A stretch of DNA of 64,000 bases. Origin: Pseudonocardia broussonetiae (GTDB lineage Bacteria; Actinomycetota; Actinomycetes; Mycobacteriales; Pseudonocardiaceae). This document shows, piece after piece, positions 50,117-57,754 of this stretch (position 1 is its first letter; every line of letters starts with the position of its first letter). Where the stretch lies: positions 2,611,501 to 2,675,500 of the forward strand of contig NZ_CP053564.1 of assembly GCF_013155125.1 (NCBI RefSeq), given 5' to 3'. The position numbers and the translations under genes are program-made. Under the pieces are notes generated by a model. That model saw nothing but the letters and a program-made list of their open reading frames with translations. It did no database searches and was not told the origin of the DNA.

Positions 50117-50457
50117 CGGGTGGTCCTCTCGGTGGGGGCGCCAGCGGCGGCGGCGATCGCGTCGAGCGCGTGGTCGCACCACGCCAGCCCGACACGGAAG
50201 TCGGGGGAGTCGGTGCGCTCGGAGCGGACGGCGAGCGCGGCGCGCTGCCGGTCGATCTCCAGCCGCACCGCGTCGGGGGCGGCCGGGGGCGGGAGCGCGC
50301 CGGCGTGCGCGGTGAGCCAGGCGGCGAGCGAGCGGGTCTGCTCGGCGCCCAGGGCGAGGCGGCGGCCGCGGATCACGACGAACACGCCGTAGCCGGCGAC
50401 GCCGGGGACGGCCGGTTCGATGACGATGTCGTCGGCCCGCCAGATCGGGCGGGTCAC
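50113..50457 (-). CDS. Hypothetical phage protein
   Basis: A 114-residue protein: beta-strands at the start (WRADDIVIEPAVPGVAGYGVFVVIRG), then a helical half (ALGAEQTRSLAAWLTAHAG and FRVGLAWCDHALDAIAAAAG). Function unknown; GTG start supported by overlap with both neighbours. Confidence 0.55.
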   Translation of the reverse strand: MTRPIWRADDIVIEPAVPGVAGYGVFVVIRGRRLALGAEQTRSLAAWLTAHAGALPPPAAPDAVRLEIDRQRAALAVRSERTDSPDFRVGLAWCDHALDAIAAAAGAPTERTTR

Positions 50458-50681
50458 CGCGGGGTCCGCTCGTGCGGCGAGGTGATCTCCCGCGGGTCGA
50501 GCGGGGCGTGCCGGACACCGGCCGCGGCGAGGCGGGCGGCGTGCGCGGGCAGGTGCTGCAACGGCCCCCCGGTGTGCAGGTTGCGGCACGGCTCGTCGGG
50601 GCGGGCGCCGCAGCCCCGGGGCCGGTCGGGGCACGGCACGGTCTCGGCCTGCTCGCGGTCGGCGACGTCGTCGAGGTTCAC
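50454..50681 (-). CDS. Zinc-finger phage protein
   Basis: A 75-residue protein with the small phage zinc-finger pattern: CPDRPRGCGARPDEPCRN then HTGGPLQHLPAH. The conserved second half resembles DNA-binding phage zinc fingers common in actinophages. Overlaps its neighbours by 4 nt. Confidence 0.7.
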   Translation of the reverse strand: MNLDDVADREQAETVPCPDRPRGCGARPDEPCRNLHTGGPLQHLPAHAARLAAAGVRHAPLDPREITSPHERTPR

Positions 50682-50845
50682 GAGGTGCCCCGGCAGGGGC
50701 AGTCGAAGACGGTGCACACCTGCACGGGCGGGCCCGGCGCCTCGACGATGTCGTGCAGCCAAAGCACGTGCGGGCACGTCCCGTTGGGGCAGGTGCCGCC
50801 GCTGACCTTCGCGCCGCCGCGGCTGGTGCTGGGCTGGTCGGTCAC
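50678..50845 (-). CDS. 55-residue zinc-binding-like protein
   Basis: A small protein with five Cys in pairs (TCPNGTCPH and QVCTVFDCPCRG). Probably binds zinc; too short for a family assignment. Start and stop overlap the adjacent genes, which is the main support. Confidence 0.55.
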   Translation of the reverse strand: MTDQPSTSRGGAKVSGGTCPNGTCPHVLWLHDIVEAPGPPVQVCTVFDCPCRGTS

Positions 50846-51282
50846 GACGCCTCACCCTCGGCGGCGGGGCGCTTCGCGTCGAGCTCGGCGGCGATGCGGG
50901 CGCGGTCCTCGGCGGTCATGCGGGGCCGGCGGGCGCGGCGGGCCATGCGGGCGATGAGCGGCCGGGGCGGCGCGGGGTCGTCGACCGATGGCAGGGCGTC
51001 GCGGACGGCGGCCTCGACGGCCGGCCGCGGCGGCGGGGGCTGGTACGGGGCGGGCTGGCGGCGCTCGGCGCGGATGAGCTGCGTGATGTGGCCGGGCATG
51101 ACGAAGTCGGTGCGCGCCGAGTAGTGCTCGTGCACGGCCTCGACGGCGGCGTCGACGGTCCAGTTCGCGCGGCGCGAGGCTTCGACCCACGCCATCCGGT
51201 TTGCCTCGCCGGGGAGCTTGCGGTTGTCGTAGGACATCGCGACCGCGAGCACGATCTTGATCTCGTCGTCGGTCAGGCTCAT
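50842..51282 (-). CDS. Replication-associated phage protein
   Basis: A 146-residue protein of a type found next to replication initiators in actinophages: LAVAMSYDNRKLPGEANRMAW, then HEHYSARTDFVMPGHITQLIRAERRQP and a Pro-rich, then basic, C-terminus. The coupling to the HTH gene upstream suggests it works with it, perhaps as a helicase-loading partner; not proven. Confidence 0.6.
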   Translation of the reverse strand: MSLTDDEIKIVLAVAMSYDNRKLPGEANRMAWVEASRRANWTVDAAVEAVHEHYSARTDFVMPGHITQLIRAERRQPAPYQPPPPRPAVEAAVRDALPSVDDPAPPRPLIARMARRARRPRMTAEDRARIAAELDAKRPAAEGEAS

Positions 51283-52289
51283 CGTGGTCCTCCGATGGCG
51301 CGTCGGGCTGTCGTGGGGCGCTCGCTGCTGGCGAGGAGCGCGCGGATGTTGTCGTCGGTGGTGTTGCGGGCGGCGCGAGCGCTGCTCGTCGGGGCGGCAG
51401 CTGCGCGGCGGACGTCCTCGTAGGCCATCGGCAGCGCCTTCACGGGGTTGCGCCAGTGCGAGGCGTGCGCGCCGTCGAGGGCGGCGGGGATGTGGGCGCG
51501 GTCTGCGCCCTGGGCGAGGAGGAGGTCGACGGCCTTGCTGAGCTCGCGGCGGTGACCGTTCGCGACGCCGGGGTTGCGCTCGACCCAGGCGGCGACGAGG
51601 CCGTAGGCGGCACCGCTCGCGGCGGTCGCGTTGAGCTCGGCGGGCGAGGCGTGCTCGCGGGGCCGCTCGCCGCCGCGCGTCCGCGCCTGCGCGGGGGGCG
51701 GCGTAGCCGTCCCCTTATGTTCTTCGCTTCTGTACGTAGTACGCTTAGATTTCTGTTCTTGCAGGTCAGAGGCTCGGTTTGCCTCACTACGCAAGATCAA
51801 CGCCTCACTACGATCCTGCTGCGCCTCACTACGGTTCTCGTTATGAGGGGTCTCACCCCTCATGTCGTCGAGGTCTAGTGAGGGGTCCTGCCCCTCATTA
51901 CCGGCGTCTACTTGTGAGGGGTCAGACCCCTCACCATCGAGGGGCAGGACGTACCGGTTCCGGCCCCGGCCGTAGCCGCCGGACCACGACAGCAGACCGC
52001 GGTCGCGGAGCGCCTCGAGGTGCCGGCGCGCCGTGCGCTGGTCGGTGTCGGCCTCCTCGGCGATCGTCCGGGTGCTCGGGCAGCACAGGCCGCTACCCGA
52101 GTTGTGGTGATCGGCGAGGACGTAGAGCACGGCCTTCGACACCGGCGAGCCAGTGCGTTGCCGTCGTGCCCACCTGATGGCCTGCACGCTCACGAGGGGG
52201 CCTGCCTTCCTGGCCCGGTGCGGGGAGCGTGGGGGCCGTGCTGTCGGGGCGCCGGCCCGCGCGTGGCGGGCCGGCGTGAGGGTCGTCAT
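51279..52289 (-). CDS. HTH replication initiator-like protein
   Basis: A 336-residue protein. Residues 30-120 form a winged HTH: RWARRQRTGSPVSKAVLYVLADHHN, then STRTIAEEADTDQRTARRHLEALRDRG, a typical phage initiator DNA-binding domain. The middle (about 120-210) is low-complexity and holds 7-residue RSEA units and is encoded by an iteron-like DNA cluster. The C-terminal part (220-336) is helical. Start: ATG in ATGA overlap with the previous gene; GTG 32 codons later is possible. No Walker motif is present, so a separate helicase would be required. Confidence 0.7.
   Translation of the reverse strand: MTTLTPARHARAGAPTARPPRSPHRARKAGPLVSVQAIRWARRQRTGSPVSKAVLYVLADHHNSGSGLCCPSTRTIAEEADTDQRTARRHLEALRDRGLLSWSGGYGRGRNRYVLPLDGEGSDPSQVDAGNEGQDPSLDLDDMRGETPHNENRSEAQQDRSEALILRSEANRASDLQEQKSKRTTYRSEEHKGTATPPPAQARTRGGERPREHASPAELNATAASGAAYGLVAAWVERNPGVANGHRRELSKAVDLLLAQGADRAHIPAALDGAHASHWRNPVKALPMAYEDVRRAAAAPTSSARAARNTTDDNIRALLASSERPTTARRAIGGPR
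51716..51934. promoter_or_regulatory. Candidate phage replication origin inside the HTH initiator gene
   Basis: Order from the left: an AT-rich stretch (51716-51770); three 21-bp direct repeats beginning GCCTCACTACG at 51781, 51802 and 51823; then three palindromes of the type TGAGGGG(T)/(A)CCCCTCA at 51843-51863, 51879-51897 and 51914-51934, centres 35 and 36 bp apart. The first and third palindromes are perfect with 9-bp arms. Iterons, palindromes and an AT-rich flank inside a putative initiator gene recall the origin in lambda O. Confidence 0.6.
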
Positions 52290-52555
52290 GCGGTCTGTCG
52301 TCGCCGTCCGGCGGAGGGGCACCGGCTGCCGGGGTACTGCTCGCATCCGGCGCTGCAGGGCTGCCGGCGGCCGGTGTGGGTGTACGCCCAGGCGTAGCGC
52401 CAGACGGTGGCGTCGAAGGGGTGGGGGCCGACGAGCTGGTAGCCGTCGACGAGGTCGGGCATGCAGCCGGCGGCGCGCTGGTAGGGGCGGGTGTGCCCGT
52501 CGGCGGGGCCGCCGAGGTAGGCGACGGTGACGGTGCGGTCGCCGAGGGGGATCAC
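52286..52555 (-). CDS. Hypothetical phage protein
   Basis: An 89-residue protein: VTVAYLGGPADGHTRPYQRAAG, then YQLVGPHPFDATVWRYAWAYTH and a Cys-rich, basic end (PCSAGCEQYPGSRC). Unrecognised; overlaps both neighbours. Confidence 0.55.
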   Translation of the reverse strand: MIPLGDRTVTVAYLGGPADGHTRPYQRAAGCMPDLVDGYQLVGPHPFDATVWRYAWAYTHTGRRQPCSAGCEQYPGSRCPSAGRRRQTA

Positions 52556-52809
52556 GAGGCGACCGCCGTCACGACCTCGGCGGTGAAGTCGGGGCCGCCG
52601 TGGTCGCGCAGCAGTCGGAGCGCTGCGCGACCGGCGTTGTGGCGCCGCACCTGCCGCACGATCGTCGCGCCGAGCCGACGCTGTTCGGAGTTCGGGCTGC
52701 CGCCGGAGAGCAGGTTCACGAGCCGGGAGACGTCGTGCGTGCCGGTGGCCACGAGCACGACAACGGGGTCGCCGTGCTCGTTGTCGTAGGCGCGGGTCTC
52801 GACGCTCAC
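52552..52809 (-). CDS. Hypothetical phage protein
   Basis: An 85-residue protein: a beta start (VETRAYDNEHGDPVVVLVATG) then helices (DVSRLVNLLSGG, ATIVRQVRRHNAGRAALRLL). Function unknown. Confidence 0.55.
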   Translation of the reverse strand: MSVETRAYDNEHGDPVVVLVATGTHDVSRLVNLLSGGSPNSEQRRLGATIVRQVRRHNAGRAALRLLRDHGGPDFTAEVVTAVAS

Positions 52810-53054
52810 AGCTCGGCGTCCGGGCTGTCGTCGAACGGCAGCTGCTCGTCGCGCGACCCCTCGGTCACGTCGCCCAGCTCGACCTCGTCGACCTTGACGG
52901 TGACGACGGGGCGCTCCTCGCCGTCGGCTCGCTTCTCGGTGCCGATGGCGACGCACTCGCCGGAGGCGGTGAACTCGACGCGGTCGCCGAGTCCGATGTC
53001 GAGCTTGTCGACGCTGGCGTTGGTGCCGCGGAAGCGCACGTAGGTCTCGGTCAT
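52806..53054 (-). CDS. Hypothetical phage protein (DUF7171-like)
   Basis: An 82-residue beta-rich protein (YVRFRGTNASVDKLDIGLGDRVEF, then RPVVTVKVDEVELGDVTEG) with an acidic end (DEQLPFDDSPDAEL). The acidic C-terminal tail recalls small single-strand-binding or inhibitor proteins. Close to a common actinophage early protein family. Confidence 0.55.
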   Translation of the reverse strand: MTETYVRFRGTNASVDKLDIGLGDRVEFTASGECVAIGTEKRADGEERPVVTVKVDEVELGDVTEGSRDEQLPFDDSPDAEL

Positions 53055-53056
53055 GG

Positions 53057-53284
53057 TCAGGCTCCTGTCTCGGCCATCGGGGCGGCCGGGGTGATGGGTC
53101 GGTGCTTCGGGCACAGCTGCTGGTCGTCGACGGTCCAGCCGCGCATCGCGGCGGCGACGAGGACGGCCGGGCGGTCGATGTCGCCGGGGTCGGTGGCGCG
53201 CAGGAGGAGGGCCGAGTCGCAGGTGTCGCGGCCGTCGCGGTGGTCGCACTCGACGGCGACGGCGGTGATCGGGCGGACGGTCAC
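53057..53284 (-). CDS. Small hypothetical protein with Cys/His pattern
   Basis: A 75-residue protein with ECDHRDGRDTCD near the start and LCPKHRP near the end, a plausible zinc site spread over the chain. Strands between (ALLLRATDPGD, AVLVAAAMRGWTVDDQ). Function unknown. Confidence 0.55.
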   Translation of the reverse strand: MTVRPITAVAVECDHRDGRDTCDSALLLRATDPGDIDRPAVLVAAAMRGWTVDDQQLCPKHRPITPAAPMAETGA

Positions 53285-53664
53285 GACGACTCGCCCGGGA
53301 CGGCCGGCGCGAGCATGTCGGCGAGGTGCTCGTGGTGCGGCTTGTCCTGCTCCCAGCCGCAGGCGCAGCCCCACGAGCCATCAGCGCGCGGGCCCTGCCG
53401 ATGCGCGTCGCGCACGGCCTGCTCGGCGACAGCACGAGCCGCGCCTGCCGGGTCCTGCAGCTTCCCGCAGTAGCAGGACCCGACGCGGGCGGCGTCCTCG
53501 CGGCACATCCAGCCCTGCGGGCGCCACGGCAGGCCGTACTGCTCGTCGGGGTCGTCGCCCGCGAACCAGCGGCCGGCCCAGTCGGCGAGCTCGGACCAGC
53601 ACTGGCCGGGCAGCTTGTCGACCAGCCTCACGATGCGCCAGCGCAGGCGCTCGACCCGGCTCAC
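53281..53664 (-). CDS. Hypothetical protein with zinc-like Cys
   Basis: A 127-residue protein with CREDAARVGSCYCGK and GCACGW; rich in Trp and His (KPHHEHLADML). It follows the annealing-protein gene with a GTGA overlap. Unknown function, possibly a nucleic-acid binding accessory of recombination. Confidence 0.55.
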   Translation of the reverse strand: MSRVERLRWRIVRLVDKLPGQCWSELADWAGRWFAGDDPDEQYGLPWRPQGWMCREDAARVGSCYCGKLQDPAGAARAVAEQAVRDAHRQGPRADGSWGCACGWEQDKPHHEHLADMLAPAVPGESS

Positions 53665-54590
53665 GACTCGGTGCGGGCGTCGTCGTCGGCCGCGCCCTGC
53701 GCCGCGAGCTCGGCCTCCATGTCGAGCTGCTCCTGCAGTCGCGCGTCCTCGTCCTCGTCGGCCGGCACCTCGGGCTCGGCCTTTGCGGGCGCAGTCAGCT
53801 CGCCAGGTGTGACCACGACGGCGGCCGCGGGGAACTCGACGTCCTTCTGCACCTCGCCGCGCTTCAGCGACTGGAACAGCACCTGCAGGTCGGCGACGTC
53901 GTGCTCGTCCCACCGATCCACGGGCCGGCGGAGCCGGTCCACGAGCTGCTGCTCGACGACGCCGAACGTCTTCTCGAACGCGGCGATCGCCTTCGTGCGG
54001 CGCTCGCTAATCGGCTCGCCGTTGCCGCGCTCGATCGTGGCCCGGCAGATGTCCTGCGCTTCCTCGACGAACGCCTGCGGGAGGATGTTGAAGATGCACT
54101 CGCGGACCCGGCGGGCGCCAGCGTTCGAGTTCGACTCGTAGATGGCCTGCACCTCTGTGAGGTGCTTGACGCCGCGCTTCGTGTCCATCTTGTGCGGCTG
54201 GATCCACAGCGACGACGGGCGCGTGTTGGTCTGCAGGTCGAGCGCGAAGGCCTGCATCTCCGACTGGTGGTAGTCGTCGTCGCGGCGGAGCTCGACGACG
54301 CCGTAGTCGAGGTTCGTCCAGATGCGGGCGAGCTCGCGGGCGAGGTGGACCGACGGGCCGATGGCCCGGTCGCCGCCCTTCGGGACGCTGTAGAACGCCT
54401 TCTCGGCGAGGCGCAGGTTGGAGCAGGCTGCGCGCATCGCCTCGGTGGCGGCGGCCTCGTCGCGGGGCAGTTCCTTCGCGGCGAGGAGGCGGAAGTACAC
54501 CTCGGCCTGGGCGCGGGACTGCTCGATCGCGGTGCCCTGCCCGACGCGGGCAGGGGTGGAGGGGTGCGGGAGGTGGACGGGGACGCTCAT
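53661..54590 (-). CDS. Single-strand DNA annealing protein candidate
   Basis: A 309-residue protein with the pattern of actinophage RecT/Sak-type annealing proteins: AFYSVPKGGDRAIGPSVHLARELAR, YHQSEMQAFALDLQTNTRPS, then a helical part (RVRECIFNILPQAFVEEAQDICRATIERG) and an acidic tail. It is coupled to the PD-(D/E)XK exonuclease gene, the normal partner in phage two-component recombination. ATG start with no clear SD but overlap with the exonuclease stop. Confidence 0.7.
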   Translation of the reverse strand: MSVPVHLPHPSTPARVGQGTAIEQSRAQAEVYFRLLAAKELPRDEAAATEAMRAACSNLRLAEKAFYSVPKGGDRAIGPSVHLARELARIWTNLDYGVVELRRDDDYHQSEMQAFALDLQTNTRPSSLWIQPHKMDTKRGVKHLTEVQAIYESNSNAGARRVRECIFNILPQAFVEEAQDICRATIERGNGEPISERRTKAIAAFEKTFGVVEQQLVDRLRRPVDRWDEHDVADLQVLFQSLKRGEVQKDVEFPAAAVVVTPGELTAPAKAEPEVPADEDEDARLQEQLDMEAELAAQGAADDDARTES

Positions 54591-55528
54591 GCGAACACTC
54601 CTTGGCGGTGCGGCTCGTACTCGCCGCGCTCGGATGCGCCGTCGTGGCGGTTCTGCGCCCACGGCGGGATCTGCAGGGACAGGACGTGGTCGTCGGCCCA
54701 GTTGCCGAACCCGTCGCGGTACGAGGGCCAGCGGTCGTTGTCGGTGCACCACCGGTAGAGGTGGCGTGCGGCGCGGTTGCGCTCGTACCCGCGGCCGATG
54801 TCTTCGGGGGTGACCTGGACGCAGACGACGAGGTAGGGCGCGGTCTTGCGCTGGAAGATGAGGACGAACGCGGGGCTGCCGGTGGTGAGGCCGAGGTGCT
54901 CGGCGCCGTCGCTGTACCAGGCGCCTTGCCCGTGGTAGGCGAAGTCGGCGATCGCCTTGGCGATGGAGTCGGGGTCGACCTCGTTGGCGGTCTTGTAGTC
55001 GGGCATGACGAGGCGCTGCCCGGTGACGGGGTGGCGGAGGAAGTCGACGAGGGCGCGGCACATGACGCCGCTGTCGCCGTCGCGCCAGACGAGGGTCTGC
55101 TCGGCCTTGCCGGAGGCCGGGTTGAGCAGGGCTGACGCGATGGGGTGCTCGCGCAGCTGCGTGGCCATCGCCTGCACGGTGTCCGCGTCGCGGGGCTTGA
55201 TCGGGGTGAGGCCGGCGGCGCGTGCTTCGGCGACAGCGGCGTCGTCCTTGGCGGTGCGCCAGGTGTTCTCGTCCTTCCCGCTGCCGCGGATGACGACGAT
55301 GTCGTCGCCGGCGCCGAGGACCTCGCGGTGCGCGGCCCGGCCGAAGTCGAACGCGGCCTTGACCTCGGGCGGCCCGGTTCGCCACGCCTGGTAGATGGCG
55401 GGACAGGAGGGGAGGAGAAGCTTCTTCGCGCCGGAGTGGGAGAGGCTGCCGCCGACGACGGGGTCGCAGTGGTAGTCCTCGGAGCTGAGGTCGTAGACGC
55501 CGGGCTCGGTGATCCAGGGCTCAGTCAC
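54587..55528 (-). CDS. PD-(D/E)XK exonuclease (RecE/YqaJ-like)
   Basis: A 313-residue nuclease: LSHSGAKKLLLPSCPAIYQAWRTG at the start, then FDFGRAAHREVLG, and the active-site region CRALVDFLRHP, LVMPDYKTANEVDP (Asp...Asp-x-Lys) followed by FAYHGQGAWYSDGAE. It makes 3' single-stranded DNA for the annealing protein next to it. Confidence 0.85.
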   Translation of the reverse strand: MTEPWITEPGVYDLSSEDYHCDPVVGGSLSHSGAKKLLLPSCPAIYQAWRTGPPEVKAAFDFGRAAHREVLGAGDDIVVIRGSGKDENTWRTAKDDAAVAEARAAGLTPIKPRDADTVQAMATQLREHPIASALLNPASGKAEQTLVWRDGDSGVMCRALVDFLRHPVTGQRLVMPDYKTANEVDPDSIAKAIADFAYHGQGAWYSDGAEHLGLTTGSPAFVLIFQRKTAPYLVVCVQVTPEDIGRGYERNRAARHLYRWCTDNDRWPSYRDGFGNWADDHVLSLQIPPWAQNRHDGASERGEYEPHRQGVFA

Positions 55529-55652
55529 GGTGCCACCCGATGCTCTCCTCGTACCGCGTCTGCACGGCCTCGAGGTGCTGCTCGTGGGCGGGGTCGATCT
55601 CGGGGTGCTCGCGGTCGTACTCGGCGTGCTCGATGGCGGGGCCCTCGGTCAT
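55521..55652 (-). CDS. Small acidic protein (43 aa)
   Basis: A 43-residue acidic, helical protein (EHAEYDREHPEIDPAHEQHLEAV). It overlaps both flanking genes by a few bases. Unknown role. Confidence 0.5.
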   Translation of the reverse strand: MTEGPAIEHAEYDREHPEIDPAHEQHLEAVQTRYEESIGWHRD

Positions 55653-56023
55653 CGCCGCCACCTCCGCAGCAGGCCGCGTCGGGGCGCGGGCTGGTGGGGT
55701 ACGAGCTGGGCGAGGCGGCGGACGAGTGGGGTCTCGTCGAGCCAGTGCCCGGGCGGGGTCCGCTGCAGGTGCGCGATGTCGGCGAGGGTGTCGAAGTAGT
55801 CGCGGTCGCGGCTGAGCTCGCGGTGGTGGTGGGCGAGCTGCTCGGCGTGGAGGGCGACGGCGCGGTCGCGGAGCCAGGCGAGGACGGACCGCAAGTGTGC
55901 CGGCGTCATGTCGTCGAGGCGCTGGGTGAGGAGCCGGCCGTTGTCGCCCCAGCTGGCCCAGGTGCTGGCCTGGTGGAGGCGGTGGATGACGCGGTCGAGG
56001 TGGTCGGTGTCGGTGGGGGTCAT
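55649..56023 (-). CDS. Hypothetical phage protein
   Basis: A 124-residue helical, His/Leu/Arg-rich protein (LDRVIHRLHQASTWASWGDN, HLRSVLAWLRDRAVALHAEQLAHHHREL). No known motif; a basic end (RRGLLRRWRR). It ends overlapping the next gene. Confidence 0.55.
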   Translation of the reverse strand: MTPTDTDHLDRVIHRLHQASTWASWGDNGRLLTQRLDDMTPAHLRSVLAWLRDRAVALHAEQLAHHHRELSRDRDYFDTLADIAHLQRTPPGHWLDETPLVRRLAQLVPHQPAPRRGLLRRWRR

Positions 56024-56532
56024 CGCCGTGGCCTCGGCTGCCCTGTCGTCCAGTCGCCGCGGACCAGGGTCGACACGTAGGACTGACCGATTCCGTACTC
56101 ATCACCCAGCTCGCGCTGGAGCACCCCGCCGGCCGCGTAGCGGGCCCGCAGTTCGAGCACCTGAGCATCGGTCAGCTTCTTCTTCTGCCGCTGCTTCAGG
56201 CGCATGTCGCGGCAGTTGTCGGCGTTCGTGCCTACGAAGAGGTGGGTCGGGTTGACGCAGGAGGGGTTGTCGCAGCGGTGGCACGCCTGCTCGGTTGGCA
56301 GGAGTCGCCGACCGAGGTGTCGCTCCAGGCTTACGCGGTGCGCGCCGACGCTGGCCCACCGGAAGCGGCGCTCCAGGAGGAAGCGGCCGTACCCGTAGCT
56401 GCTCAAGCCGCCGGGCCAGGGCCAGCACTCAGTGCGGTCGCGGCCCGCGCCCGCTTCTGCGAGGTAGCGCTCGGAGGACGGGCACCCCTGGACGGGCACG
56501 TTCGGCTCGTAGTGCGCGGAGATCAACGGCAT
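56020..56532 (-). CDS. HNH endonuclease
   Basis: A 170-residue HNH nuclease: ECWPWPGGLSSYGYGRF, GAHRVSLERHLGRRLLPTEQACHRCDNPSCVNPTHLFVGTNADNCRD (HNH and its zinc-like Cys), then KLTDAQVLELRARYAAGGV with GIGQSYVSTLVRG as an HTH. A homing-type enzyme, similar in layout to the one at 47.3-48.0 kb. Confidence 0.87.
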   Translation of the reverse strand: MPLISAHYEPNVPVQGCPSSERYLAEAGAGRDRTECWPWPGGLSSYGYGRFLLERRFRWASVGAHRVSLERHLGRRLLPTEQACHRCDNPSCVNPTHLFVGTNADNCRDMRLKQRQKKKLTDAQVLELRARYAAGGVLQRELGDEYGIGQSYVSTLVRGDWTTGQPRPRR

Positions 56533-56783
56533 GAGGCGCAACTCCTGCACGCGATGGGACTGACCGGAGGGCCCGCGACGAACTGGCGCTCGACGCGGAC
56601 GAGAGATGCGAGGTCGACTACTCGCCCGCAGATGCCGCAACCAAGGACGGCGACGCCGGGGTCGGGCGGGAGGACGGTGATGCCGTCGCGCATGCGGTCG
56701 ACGGCGGCCATGCCGACCTGCTCGATGGGGAGCGCGGCGAGGCGGGCGCGGTCGTCGGTGTTGAGGTCGCGGACGGCGGTCAC
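56523..56783 (-). CDS. Small zinc-binding-like protein
   Basis: An 86-residue protein with LGCGICGRVVD and ACRSCASCR, enough Cys for one zinc site. The first 40 residues are a short helical domain. GTG overlap with the methyltransferase gene. Confidence 0.6.
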   Translation of the reverse strand: MTAVRDLNTDDRARLAALPIEQVGMAAVDRMRDGITVLPPDPGVAVLGCGICGRVVDLASLVRVERQFVAGPPVSPIACRSCASCR

Positions 56784-57754
56784 GAGAAGGCCGCCGCGCC
56801 GTCAAGGTCCAGCAGGGCCGGAGTGTCGAGCTCGGCGTCGAGGCGGCGCAGGTTGTCGACCGCGGTCCGCCAGTAGCTGGGCTTCAGCTCGACACCAACA
56901 CCGCGGCGGCCCAGTTTGCGGGCAACGAACACCTCGGAGCCGATACCGGCGAACGGGGTCAGGACGGTCTCGCCGGGATTGGACCACAGCCGGATACACC
57001 GCTCGATGAAGTCGAGCTGCAGCGGGCAGATGTGCCGCTCGTCGGCGTGCTCCCGGCCGGCGCGGACGTTGAGGGTGCGGGTCTCCTTGATGTCGAGCCA
57101 CACCGGCGCCAGCTGCTCACCGCCGACCGTGCCGCCGTCGGTGCGGTCGAACCAGATGGGGGACGCCCACTCGATCCAGTCGTCGTTGGTCACCTCGCCG
57201 CGGGTCGCGTGGTGCGGGATCGGGACGGCGTTGTCGCCGGGCTTCACGAACTTCAGCAGGTAGTCGGCCAGCGCGGGGCGAGTGCCGGCGCTGTCCCGGT
57301 TCTTCGTCTGGAACGCCAGCGCGTGCGCCTTCGTGCGGATCGACTGGGCCTGCGGGTCCTTCCACACCGTGACCTCGCCGTGGAACAGCCACCCGGCGCC
57401 CTGGAAGGCGCGGATGACGTCGCCGCGGAAGTCGGTGAGGCCGCTGTACCCGTCAACGGCCTTCTTCGTGGCGACCTGCTGCACGTGCACGCAGGCGACG
57501 CGGCCGGGCTTCGTGACGCGCAGCTGCTCGGCGATGACGTAGCCGTAGTGGTCGAGGAACTCGCCGCGGGTCGCGGAGTTGCCGAGGTCCCGGGCGCTGG
57601 GCGAGTACGTGTACAGGGAGTCGAACGGCGGCGAGCAGACCGACAGGTCGACGGAGCCGGTGGCGAGCTCGGCGAGGCGGGTGCAGGAGTCGCCCAGCAG
57701 CAGCGACCACATGTCGCCGTGGGCTTCGTCCTCGAGGTACAGGTCGGTGCTCAT
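56780..57754 (-). CDS. DNA methyltransferase (N6-adenine or N4-cytosine)
   Basis: A 324-residue beta-class methyltransferase: catalytic motif SVCSPPFDSLY near residue 40, TPFAGIGSEVFVARKLGRRGVGVELKPSY (SAM-binding motif) near 270. The circular order (catalytic motif first) defines the beta class. It is coupled to the helicase gene. It probably protects phage DNA or modifies a defined site. Confidence 0.88.
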   Translation of the reverse strand: MSTDLYLEDEAHGDMWSLLLGDSCTRLAELATGSVDLSVCSPPFDSLYTYSPSARDLGNSATRGEFLDHYGYVIAEQLRVTKPGRVACVHVQQVATKKAVDGYSGLTDFRGDVIRAFQGAGWLFHGEVTVWKDPQAQSIRTKAHALAFQTKNRDSAGTRPALADYLLKFVKPGDNAVPIPHHATRGEVTNDDWIEWASPIWFDRTDGGTVGGEQLAPVWLDIKETRTLNVRAGREHADERHICPLQLDFIERCIRLWSNPGETVLTPFAGIGSEVFVARKLGRRGVGVELKPSYWRTAVDNLRRLDAELDTPALLDLDGAAAFS

